Source of the DNA: Nitrosopumilaceae archaeon
GTDB taxonomy: Archaea > Thermoproteota > Nitrososphaeria > Nitrososphaerales > Nitrosopumilaceae
Length of the DNA: 19,372 nucleotides
Direction of reading: 5' to 3'
Assembly (NCBI GenBank): GCA_030697975.1
Contig: JAUYOQ010000278.1
Coordinates: 1-19,372, forward strand
How positions within the stretch are numbered: the stretch's first letter is position 1; each line of letters starts with the position of its first letter. The position numbers and the translations under genes were made by a program. Shown one piece after another: positions 13,100 through 19,372 of this stretch. Under the pieces are notes generated by a model that did no database searches, had not been told where the DNA came from, and saw nothing but the letters and a program-made list of their open reading frames with translations.

Positions 13100-13453
13100 C
13101 TACAGCAATTTGTGTTTTCCAGTTATCTTATCTATTAGAGATTCTGGAGCAGGCCCCAATGAAATGCAGGTAGTAGTTCCAGGTTCTATTTGGGTGTGTC
13201 CTGCATCTGAAACTTCAGACCAAGGAACATTTAATGAAATTGCAAGTTTTTTTATTTCTTCGATTTCTTTAAGACTGTCTACTTTAACAACTACCTTTTC
13301 TTGACCATCCCACCATTCCTTAAACCAGGCAGGATTTGATTTTCTTACATTTTCAGCACCAAGTAAGGATGCATGTGCTACCTGAGCTGCAATCTTGCCT
13401 TTTCCCATCTGAAGATCAGTTCTTACTGCAATAACCTGTTTTATACCTGCCAT
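13100..13453 (-). CDS. pth2: Peptidyl-tRNA hydrolase, Pth2 family
   Basis: Pth2 releases peptides from peptidyl-tRNAs that drop off the ribosome, recycling the tRNA. The 117-residue protein is the right length for the archaeal/eukaryotic enzyme. It begins 'KQVIAVRTDLQMGKGKIAAQ', followed by 'VAHASL', the signature segment with the basic residues around Lys18-Lys20. Further on it has 'VSDAGHTQIEPGTTT' and 'ISLGPAPESLIDKITG', the second half of the active site. The ATG at 13453 matches the family start. The gene is cytosolic and monocistronic, divergent from the FAD reductase at 13521 across a 67-bp gap. A possible minus-strand TATA element (cataatg) lies near 13479. Confidence 0.96.
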   Translation of the reverse strand: MAGIKQVIAVRTDLQMGKGKIAAQVAHASLLGAENVRKSNPAWFKEWWDGQEKVVVKVDSLKEIEEIKKLAISLNVPWSEVSDAGHTQIEPGTTTCISLGPAPESLIDKITGKHKLL

Positions 13454-13490
13454 GTATATGGTAATAAAAAGACATTATGAAAAACTTTTG

Positions 13491-13500
13491 AATTAAATAA
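13491..13500 (+). promoter_or_regulatory. TATA-like box for the 13521 gene
   Basis: The sequence aattaaataa is centred about 25 bp before the ATG at 13521, a strong match in both sequence and spacing. Confidence 0.55.
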
Positions 13501-13520
13501 TTGCACCTTGGATATCATTT

Positions 13521-14660
13521 ATGGACTATGATGTGGTAATAGCAGGCGGAAGTATCGCAGGCCTAATTTGCGCAAGAGAGATCGCAGAGAAAGGCTACCG
13601 TGTTTTAGTTATAGAAGAAGATTATGAGATAGGAACGCCTGAACATTGTGGAGGACTAGTAAGTGTTACAGGATTACAAGAGTTGGGTGTAATCCCACAC
13701 AGAAAAACATACGAACATAGAATAGAAACTGCTGAGATTTTTTCTCCAAATGGCAAGAGCTTTGTCATAAATTCAACAAAACAAAATGTCGTAGAAATTA
13801 ACAGAAGAGAGCTTGACAAGCAAATAGCACACCAAGCACAGCAAAACGGTGCAGAAATCAGAGTAAAGACTAGCTTTCATGAAATCACAGATAAAGGAGT
13901 CAAGACATCGGATGGAAAAATAAAATGCAAGATTATAGTTAACGCTAGAGGTGTTGCATCTCTTATAAACAGGGAAAGAGATGGAATTCTTTCTTCTGCA
14001 CAATATGAAGTGTATGCAGATTGGATAAAGAAAGGAAAAGTCGAAGTCTATTTTGATCAAGAAAAATATCCTGGTTTTTTTGCATGGATAATTCCATCAT
14101 CAGATGGAATCGGAAAAGTAGGTGTTGCAGGAAGAGCAATAAATGTCTCTTCTACAATTGATGAGTTTCTTTCAAAGAAGGGCAAGTATTCAGTTATTAG
14201 AAAAATTTTTGCGCCAATCTGGATAAAAGGCCCAATTGAAGAATTTGTAACAAACAATGTGGTGACAATTGGAGATGCAGCAGGACAATCAAAACCAACA
14301 ACAGCTGGTGGAATCTATTCTTGTGGTATTGGCGGTATGTTTGCTGGAAGGGCAATTTCAAAATTTTTAGAAACTAAAAATAAGGAATATCTTAAAGAAT
14401 ATCAAAAAAAGTGGAAGAAAAAATTTGGAAAAGAGTTTGACAAACAATTACTTGCAAGAAAGATACTTGAAAGGTTGGATAATGAATCAGTAAATAAATT
14501 GTTTAACTCTATAACGCCTGAAATTGTAGATGAGATTTCAGAAGGCGAAGACTTTGATTTCCACACGTCTTCAATAATCAAACTTCTTGGCATCAAACGA
14601 TCTTTTGGTGTAGCACAAACAATTCTTGGTGGAGAAATTAAAAGATTTTTGACTCAATAA
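13521..14660 (+). CDS. FAD-dependent geranylgeranyl reductase family protein
   Basis: This 379-residue flavoprotein has the N-terminal dinucleotide-binding motif 'VVIAGGSIAGLICARE' (residues 5-20), the acidic end of the second strand, 'EHCGGLVS' (41-48), which carries the Cys-Gly-Gly typical of this group, and the second FAD motif 'GDAAGQSKPTTAGGIYSCG' (251-269). 'YPGFFAWIIP' (183-192) corresponds to the substrate-tunnel 'YxWxFP' region. In archaea this family saturates the isoprenoid chains of membrane lipids (digeranylgeranylglycerophospholipid reductase) or related isoprenoids. Thaumarchaea carry several paralogues, so the exact substrate is uncertain. The start is supported by a good TATA-like box. 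It is monocistronic. Confidence 0.88.
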   Translation: MDYDVVIAGGSIAGLICAREIAEKGYRVLVIEEDYEIGTPEHCGGLVSVTGLQELGVIPHRKTYEHRIETAEIFSPNGKSFVINSTKQNVVEINRRELDKQIAHQAQQNGAEIRVKTSFHEITDKGVKTSDGKIKCKIIVNARGVASLINRERDGILSSAQYEVYADWIKKGKVEVYFDQEKYPGFFAWIIPSSDGIGKVGVAGRAINVSSTIDEFLSKKGKYSVIRKIFAPIWIKGPIEEFVTNNVVTIGDAAGQSKPTTAGGIYSCGIGGMFAGRAISKFLETKNKEYLKEYQKKWKKKFGKEFDKQLLARKILERLDNESVNKLFNSITPEIVDEISEGEDFDFHTSSIIKLLGIKRSFGVAQTILGGEIKRFLTQ

Positions 14661-14680
14661 AATGAGACTGTTCTAAGCAA

Positions 14681-14690
14681 GGTATAAATT
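14681..14690 (+). promoter_or_regulatory. TATA-like box for the zinc protein/aEF1-beta/CDC48 operon
   Basis: The sequence ggtataaatt lies about 29 bp before the ATG at 14715. No further promoter is needed for the three genes downstream, which are 1, 10 and 2 bp apart. Confidence 0.5.
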
Positions 14691-14714
14691 CGGTTGTAAG
14701 AGAGTCAGCACAAT

Positions 14715-14894
14715 ATGTCTTCTACTTTGTCGTTACCTGTTTGTACTTGTTGCCATAGACATATCATGCCAAATGACAAGTGTGTCAAGTTCAACTGCCC
14801 AAATTGTGGTAAGGTTTTGATATGGAGATGCCAGAGCTGCAGGGATGCTGCAAGGACTTATACTTGCGAGTCTTGCAAATTCGAAGGGCCATAA
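14715..14894 (+). CDS. Four-CxxC zinc protein, HVO_2753-like
   Basis: The frame from ATG 14715 gives 59 residues with four CxxC pairs: Cys10/13, Cys28/31, Cys39/42 and Cys51/54. That matches the small archaeal HVO_2753-like family (COG2888), which binds two zincs and is described as a predicted RNA-binding protein linked to translation. The ATG is 29 bp downstream of a TATA-like box. It is the first gene of an operon, with one base between its TAA and the ATG of aEF1-beta; this zinc protein/aEF1-beta pairing is, as I recall, also found in haloarchaea. A role at the ribosome or with elongation factors is an inference from that pairing. A longer frame on the opposite strand is a shadow. Confidence 0.9.
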   Translation: MSSTLSLPVCTCCHRHIMPNDKCVKFNCPNCGKVLIWRCQSCRDAARTYTCESCKFEGP

Positions 14895-14895
14895 A

Positions 14896-15177
14896 ATGGC
14901 GAGATTACTAATAATAGCTAAAGTTCTTCCTACCGGAATAGAAATCGATCTAGACGACTTGGCAAAGAAGATCAAGGGCGCACTCAAAGATGGAATAATA
15001 TTATCAAAATATGAAAAGGAGCCCTTGGCATTTGGATTGTATTTTATCAAAGCAGAGTTTCAATTAGATGATAGAGAGGGACAGATGGACTCCCTTGAAA
15101 ATGCAGTCAGATCTGTAGAGGGAGTAAGTGAGGTTGAAGTGTTAAACATGAGCAGAATGTCAGTTGATGTAAAATAG
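14896..15177 (+). CDS. Elongation factor 1-beta (aEF1-beta)
   Basis: This is the nucleotide-exchange factor that reloads aEF1-alpha with GTP during translation elongation. The 93-residue product starts 'MARLLIIAKVLPTGIEIDLD' and ends 'VEVLNMSRMSVDVK'. It has the family pattern 'V.P...e.DL..L...ik', 'EPLAFGL..I.....' (the conserved 'I-A-F-G-L' region) and 'G..d.lE.a...v.GV..veV'. The frame is open upstream to 14845, but those residues overlap the zinc protein gene and are not family-like, so the ATG at 14896 is the true start. Second gene of the operon: 1 bp after the zinc protein and 10 bp before CDC48. Confidence 0.95.
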   Translation: MARLLIIAKVLPTGIEIDLDDLAKKIKGALKDGIILSKYEKEPLAFGLYFIKAEFQLDDREGQMDSLENAVRSVEGVSEVEVLNMSRMSVDVK

Positions 15178-15187
15178 GTGTGGTTAG

Positions 15188-17359
15188 TTGACGCGCAAAG
15201 ATGATATTTTACAGCTTAAAGTTGGGGAAGCAAAGCTGCGAGATGTAGGTAAAAAGCGTGTAAGAATGGGTCCTGAAGCTATGGATTTTTTGAAGGTAGC
15301 CCCAGGAGACGTTGTTGAAATTACAGGCAAAAGAGCAAGTTGTGCAGTAATATGGCCTGCAGATGAGGATGAAAAAATCCCTGAAATCATTAGAATCGAT
15401 GGCCAGACAAGAAAAAACATTGGCTCTGCGATAAATGATGTTGTAAAGATTAGAAAAGTTTCTGCAAAGACTGCAAAATCTGTAGTGTTGATGCCAGTAA
15501 GTGATGTTGTAACAGTGGATAAAGAATTTACAGATTTTGTAAAGAACCGATTGAAAGGTTTACCATTATCACAAGGCGATGAAATTTCAGTCATGATACT
15601 TGGAAACTCGATGGATTTTAAAATTAACAAAATTACTCCAAAAACCGTTGCAAAAATTGATCGTTCAACCACACTTTCGATTCTAACAGAGACTTCAACT
15701 GACCGCAAGCTACGTGTTACCTACGATGAGGTCGGCGGATTAAAGGAGGAAATCAGGGCAATGAGAGAAATTGTAGATCTTCCTTTGCGACACCCCGAAG
15801 TGTTTAGCAGACTCGGAATAGAACCGCACAGTGGCATTTTGCTTTATGGACCACCTGGATGTGGAAAGACTTTGATTGCCAAAGTGCTTGCAAGTGAATC
15901 TGAAGCAAACATGTATTCAATAAATGGTCCTGAGATAATGAACAAGTATTACGGTGAAACCGAAGCTAGGTTAAGAGAGATTTTCAAAGAAGCAAAAGAC
16001 AATTCTCCAAGCATAATATTCATTGATGAGATAGATGCCATTGCGCCAAAACGTGAAGAGGCATATGGTGACGTAGAAAAAAGAGTTGTTGCTCAGCTTT
16101 TGGCATTGATGGATGGCCTAACTGATAGAGGCAATGTCATAGTTTTAGGCGCAACAAACAGACCAGACAGTGTAGATCCTGCCCTTAGAAGACCAGGCAG
16201 GTTTGATAGGGAAGTAGAGATTTCTGTTCCAAATCAGGAGGGACGATATGAAATTCTACAGATCCATACACGCGGAATGCCTATTGCCCAAGACGTAAAT
16301 TTGAAAACACTTGCGGATGAATTTTATGGATACACAGGTGCTGATATCAAATCACTGTGCAGAGAATCTGCAATGAAGGCCATAAGGCGATATCTTCCAG
16401 AAATTGATTTAGAGACAGAAAAAATTTCAAGTGAAATATTGCAATCAATGGAGGTCACGTTACAGGACTTTTACGATGCAATGCATGAAGTTGTTCCAAC
16501 TGCGATGCGAGAATTTTATGTTGAAAGACCAAAGGTTTGGTGGCAAGACGTTGGCGGATTAGATGATGTAAAGCAGACATTAAATGATAATTTGATCGTT
16601 GCAATGAAAGAGCCAGCCAAGTTTCAAAAAATGGGCATCAAACCACCAAAAGGCGCATTGCTTTATGGGCCACCTGGATGTGGAAAAACACTACTTGCAA
16701 GAGCGCTTGCTACAGAAAGCGGAGCTAACATGATACTTGTTCGTGGGCCTGCGATACTATCAAAATGGGTAGGAGAATCTGAAAAGGCGATAAGAGAGAT
16801 ATTCAGGAAAGCAAAAACGTCATCTCCATGTGTTGTTATTTTTGATGAGCTTGATTCGCTGGCAAGATTCAAGTCAGGAGAAGAAAGCGGGGTTGGAGAA
16901 ACAATACTTAGTCAGCTATTAACAGAGATGGAAGAAGGAGGCTCTACAAGAGTTGTAGTCATTGGAATTACGAACAGGCCTGATCTACTTGACAGTTCTT
17001 TGTTAAGATCAGGCAGACTAGATCTTGTTCTTTATGTACAGCAACCTGACGAAAAGGGACGATTAGAAGTCATAAAAATTTTGACACAACCTATGCCACT
17101 TTCAAACGATGTCAAGATAAAGGAAATTGCACTTGCAACACAAAACTATACCGGTGCTGATCTTGCAGCACTATGCAGAGAAGCTGCAGTTCATGCTATG
17201 CAGAATAATTCAAACAAAATAACAAGTACTGATTTTGCCTCTGCGTTAAAGAGAGTAAAACCATCGATTACAAAAGAGGTGGATCAATGGTACAATACGG
17301 TCAAAGAAACAATATCAAATGTAGTTCCAAAGCCAATCGATAGAACATTTTATGGATAA
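15188..17359 (+). CDS. CDC48/VCP/p97-type AAA ATPase
   Basis: This hexameric unfoldase pulls proteins apart for degradation or remodelling. Residues 1-90 form the double-psi-barrel and about 100-170 the second N-domain lobe. AAA module D1 has Walker A 'GPPGCGKT' (221-228), pore loop 'KYYGE' (253-257), Walker B 'IIFIDEID' (276-283) and Arg-rich 'RRPGRFD' (334-340). D2 has Walker A at 494-501, pore loop 'KWVGE' (526-530), Walker B 'VVIFDELD' (549-556) and 'LRSGRLD' (606-612). Both ATPase sites look intact. The last three residues, Phe-Tyr-Gly, fit the HbYX motif that opens the 20S proteasome gate. TTG start at 15188, 10 bp after aEF1-beta. Confidence 0.96.
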   Translation: MTRKDDILQLKVGEAKLRDVGKKRVRMGPEAMDFLKVAPGDVVEITGKRASCAVIWPADEDEKIPEIIRIDGQTRKNIGSAINDVVKIRKVSAKTAKSVVLMPVSDVVTVDKEFTDFVKNRLKGLPLSQGDEISVMILGNSMDFKINKITPKTVAKIDRSTTLSILTETSTDRKLRVTYDEVGGLKEEIRAMREIVDLPLRHPEVFSRLGIEPHSGILLYGPPGCGKTLIAKVLASESEANMYSINGPEIMNKYYGETEARLREIFKEAKDNSPSIIFIDEIDAIAPKREEAYGDVEKRVVAQLLALMDGLTDRGNVIVLGATNRPDSVDPALRRPGRFDREVEISVPNQEGRYEILQIHTRGMPIAQDVNLKTLADEFYGYTGADIKSLCRESAMKAIRRYLPEIDLETEKISSEILQSMEVTLQDFYDAMHEVVPTAMREFYVERPKVWWQDVGGLDDVKQTLNDNLIVAMKEPAKFQKMGIKPPKGALLYGPPGCGKTLLARALATESGANMILVRGPAILSKWVGESEKAIREIFRKAKTSSPCVVIFDELDSLARFKSGEESGVGETILSQLLTEMEEGGSTRVVVIGITNRPDLLDSSLLRSGRLDLVLYVQQPDEKGRLEVIKILTQPMPLSNDVKIKEIALATQNYTGADLAALCREAAVHAMQNNSNKITSTDFASALKRVKPSITKEVDQWYNTVKETISNVVPKPIDRTFYG

Positions 17360-17361
17360 AA

Positions 17362-17667
17362 ATGACTTCGTTACCGCTTATCAATCAGGCATATGAAAAA
17401 ATAAAGGAAAATGGCTCACTTACAGACGAGGAGCTCTCAAAGAGCTTGGCAAAGTCTGGAATAGTGATTCCTGAAGACAGATTTAACAAAATATTGCTTG
17501 ATTTGGAGATACTAGGAAAGATTAGAGTTTCGTGGCTTACCAAAGATACACGAAGAATCGAAGCCATAACGGAAGAAGAAGAAATTGATGAAGTTGATTT
17601 GCAAAACAAGGAATCAATGGAAAAAGACTATGAAGCAAGTTTTCCTGGAATGGAAAACAATGAGTGA
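17362..17667 (+). CDS. Small winged-helix-like protein downstream of CDC48
   Basis: This 101-residue protein starts 2 bp after the CDC48 stop and must be part of the same operon. Residues about 5-70 have the helix-helix-helix-strand pattern of a winged helix ('LTDEELSKSLAKSGIVIPED', then 'RFNKILLDLEILGKIRVSW'). From 71 on the tail is strongly acidic ('ITEEEEIDEVDLQ') and likely disordered. It may be a DNA-binding regulator, or, given the operon and the acidic tail, an adaptor for CDC48; neither is shown. No metal site or membrane segment is present. It ends one base before the stop of the converging heme O synthase gene. Confidence 0.75.
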   Translation: MTSLPLINQAYEKIKENGSLTDEELSKSLAKSGIVIPEDRFNKILLDLEILGKIRVSWLTKDTRRIEAITEEEEIDEVDLQNKESMEKDYEASFPGMENNE

Positions 17668-18540
17668 CTAGATTCTAAAGTGAAAAGCTGCATCTAAGGC
17701 AATACCAACAAAGATTATCGTAAGATAAGGTGCTGTAACCTTGTATGCTTTCCATGCAAATTCTGATGTAGGATTCTTTGTTAGCTTGTAGTGATATACA
17801 AGCATCAATCCACCTGATACGGCTGCAATTGCAAGATAAACCAATCCTAGCCCAAATGCGTAAAGTGCTAACGAATATGGTAAAAGTATTGCAGTATTAA
17901 TCAAAATATAATTTGATGTTTTTTGCATTCCAACAAGCACTGGAAGCATCGGAATTTTTGCCTCTGCATAATCGTCTTTTATTTTCATGGCAAGACACCA
18001 AAAATGTGAAGGTGTCCAAACAAATACAAGAAATCCAACTAAGAAGCCTAACAGATCCATTGAACCTGTTGCAGCTGCCCATCCTGCCATGGATGCTGCA
18101 CTGCCAGCAAATCCTCCAATTACAATATTTGAGGGATTGAGCCGCTTTAACCAAATTGTGTATACTACTACATAGAAAAATATCCCAAGTGCGATAAAGA
18201 AGGTAGAAACTAAATTTAATGTGAATGCTGCATAGATGACTGATGCTGCGCTAACAGCCAAACCGTAAATCATTGCATGTTGTGCCTTGAGTCTTCCTGA
18301 TGGAATTGGTCTAGTACTTGTTCTTTTCATCATTGGATCAATGTCTTTGTCATAATAATGATTCAATGCACTTGATCCGGCAGAAGCTAGTGCACCAGCT
18401 ACTATGATGTGTAACAGATCCAGATAGTCTAGTTCTGGTCCAATTAACTTACTTGCTGCATACATCGAGGTCACTGCGGTTATCACAAGCAGAACTACTA
18501 TTCTGGGCTTTGATATCTCAAGTATTTCCTTTAAACCCAA
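17668..18540 (-). CDS. ctaB: Protoheme IX farnesyltransferase (heme O synthase)
   Basis: This integral-membrane UbiA-family enzyme adds a farnesyl group to heme b to make heme O for a heme-copper terminal oxidase. The first Asp-rich motif is 'NHYYDKDIDPMM' (Asn60, Asp64, Asp66, Asp68) followed by 'KRTSTRPIPSG'. The second region is 'TPSHFWCLAMKIKDDYAEA' (about 176-194) leading into 'KIPMLPV', diagnostic for CtaB within the family. About eight or nine hydrophobic helices fit the 290-residue length. The start is a TTG at 18540, supported by a TATA-like box 28 bp upstream. It is divergent from the cupredoxin gene at 18636, which supports a role in respiration. Confidence 0.93.
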   Translation of the reverse strand: MGLKEILEISKPRIVVLLVITAVTSMYAASKLIGPELDYLDLLHIIVAGALASAGSSALNHYYDKDIDPMMKRTSTRPIPSGRLKAQHAMIYGLAVSAASVIYAAFTLNLVSTFFIALGIFFYVVVYTIWLKRLNPSNIVIGGFAGSAASMAGWAAATGSMDLLGFLVGFLVFVWTPSHFWCLAMKIKDDYAEAKIPMLPVLVGMQKTSNYILINTAILLPYSLALYAFGLGLVYLAIAAVSGGLMLVYHYKLTKNPTSEFAWKAYKVTAPYLTIIFVGIALDAAFHFRI

Positions 18541-18562
18541 TCTCTTTACGCGGTTTTAATGG

Positions 18563-18572
18563 GGATTTAATT
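18563..18572 (-). promoter_or_regulatory. TATA-like box for heme O synthase
   Basis: On the minus strand the sequence aattaaatcc is centred about 28 bp before the TTG at 18540. Confidence 0.45.
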
Positions 18573-18601
18573 TCTTCGACATAATTGAGAATCTTTCAAA
18601 A

Positions 18602-18611
18602 GAATTAAGTA
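18602..18611 (+). promoter_or_regulatory. TATA-like box for the cupredoxin gene
   Basis: The sequence gaattaagta is centred about 29 bp before the ATG at 18636, in the same gap as the divergent heme O synthase promoter. Confidence 0.35.
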
Positions 18612-18635
18612 TCACACGAATTCCATCTAGCTCAA

Positions 18636-19372
18636 ATGAGTAATTGGGACCTTATGATGCCTGGAATGGGTCTTATTGCTATAGGAACAACAGGAGTTAC
18701 AATTGCCTATTCAGGAATTGCTCATACCTTTGTTGATGGATTGCATGCGCTAACCGGACTTACATTGATACTTGGTTTGATTTTCTTTTCTACCGGCTTA
18801 TTAGAAGGTGGTATTTCAACAAGCAACAGAGCAAAGGCCACTACTCTAGTAGTGTTATCAATTGCCTTGGCTTTTGGAACGTTTGCGTTTACACTTAGTT
18901 CTGTTTCATCAGTTCCAGTTTTCGCAGGAGTGCTGTTGATCATTGTGATACCTGCGGTTGTTATTGCTTATGTTGCAATGAAGATTCCAGAATATGCAAA
19001 ACCAGTTGCAGGTATTTTCATTTTAGCTTCAGGAGCTGGAATTGCAGCGTATGTTGGATTTGGCCTTGTAGGCCCTGATACTTATCTTATTAACGAACAA
19101 CCAATAGAGGAAATTATGGAAGAGGTAGAAGAAGCTGTACCGAAAGCACCAGTGTTTAAAATTTCTATTTTAGCAGGATCATCAGTGCAAGAAAATCCAG
19201 ATTATGAACCTGACTTGGCTCATGTTACAAAAGGTCACATCATAGAATGGGCAAATGAAGATAATACGATTCACACTGCAACTAGTGCAGTTGATTTTGG
19301 AGAAACATTTGATTCTAGTATGATAAATCCTGGAGAAATCTTCCAGATTGATACTTCAAATCTTGAGCTTGG
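18636..19372 (+). CDS. Multi-span membrane protein with cupredoxin domain, 3' end outside window
   Basis: The frame runs from ATG 18636 to the window edge without a stop (245 full codons). Five hydrophobic segments lie near residues 11-30, 38-58, 67-90, 94-114 and 122-147. After an acidic linker (about 154-170, 'EEIMEEVEEAVPK') an extracellular beta domain begins: 'VFKISILAGSS', then 'GHIIEWANEDNTIHTATSA'. His213 there is in the position of the first copper ligand of plastocyanin-like cupredoxins; the remaining Cys/His/Met ligands should lie beyond the window. Ammonia-oxidising archaea use such blue-copper domains in place of cytochrome c for electron transfer, often beside terminal oxidase genes. 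The divergent heme O synthase fits this. Confidence 0.85.
   Translation, partial: MSNWDLMMPGMGLIAIGTTGVTIAYSGIAHTFVDGLHALTGLTLILGLIFFSTGLLEGGISTSNRAKATTLVVLSIALAFGTFAFTLSSVSSVPVFAGVLLIIVIPAVVIAYVAMKIPEYAKPVAGIFILASGAGIAAYVGFGLVGPDTYLINEQPIEEIMEEVEEAVPKAPVFKISILAGSSVQENPDYEPDLAHVTKGHIIEWANEDNTIHTATSAVDFGETFDSSMINPGEIFQIDTSNLEL

Noticed and set aside
14845..14895. 17-codon extension of aEF1-beta
   Set aside because: It overlaps the four-CxxC zinc protein, and the family begins at the ATG at 14896.

Overview
The window looks like the chromosome of a low-GC ammonia-oxidising thaumarchaeon (Nitrosopumilales-like). The support is: archaeal informational genes (aEF1-beta next to a four-CxxC zinc protein, Pth2, TruD, CDC48 with two AAA modules), an archaeal lipid-type geranylgeranyl reductase family protein, many single-gene units with an AT-rich TATA-like box about 25-28 bp before the start codon (leaderless transcription), and a heme O synthase facing a membrane-anchored cupredoxin, as expected near a terminal oxidase cluster. 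I see no tRNA, rRNA, CRISPR array, insertion sequence or integrase. The species assignment is an inference.

Layout. 1-3717 (+ strand): an accessory-looking stretch of lineage-specific small proteins. It holds the 3' part of an unknown gene, a 95-residue orphan, a zinc protein built by an in-frame tandem duplication (two CxxC-x17-CxxC modules joined by Gly-Ser-Arg-Phe repeats), two exported or membrane-anchored proteins and two cytosolic orphans. A 48-bp promoter-like sequence is present twice and brackets the zinc gene. 3714-6108 (- strand): a SPATA20/YyaL-type thioredoxin-fold protein preceded by two overlapping mini-genes for Cys-rich peptides, divergent from a zinc alcohol dehydrogenase (6142-7182). 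7238-9707: small genes in alternating orientation, including two more zinc mini-proteins, three membrane proteins and a stand-alone Lrp/AsnC-type ligand-binding domain. 9744-13453 (- strand): MsrA, TruD coupled to an exported beta-propeller protein, and Pth2. 13521-17667 (+ strand): the FAD reductase, then a compact operon of zinc-finger protein, aEF1-beta, CDC48 and a small winged-helix-like protein. 17668-19372: heme O synthase (- strand) and the divergent cupredoxin gene, cut by the window end.

Functional threads. The right half is housekeeping: translation (aEF1-beta, Pth2, TruD), protein quality control (CDC48, whose last residues Phe-Tyr-Gly fit a proteasome-docking HbYX tail; MsrA) and aerobic respiration. 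The left half is notable for six small putative zinc-binding proteins, three of which (5822-5992, 5992-6108, 7238-7390) are too short for a normal ORF cut-off and were recovered by reading Cys spacing, start/stop overlaps and promoter spacing. Twelve of 29 visible starts are GTG or TTG, and most convergent gene pairs overlap or abut at their stop codons.
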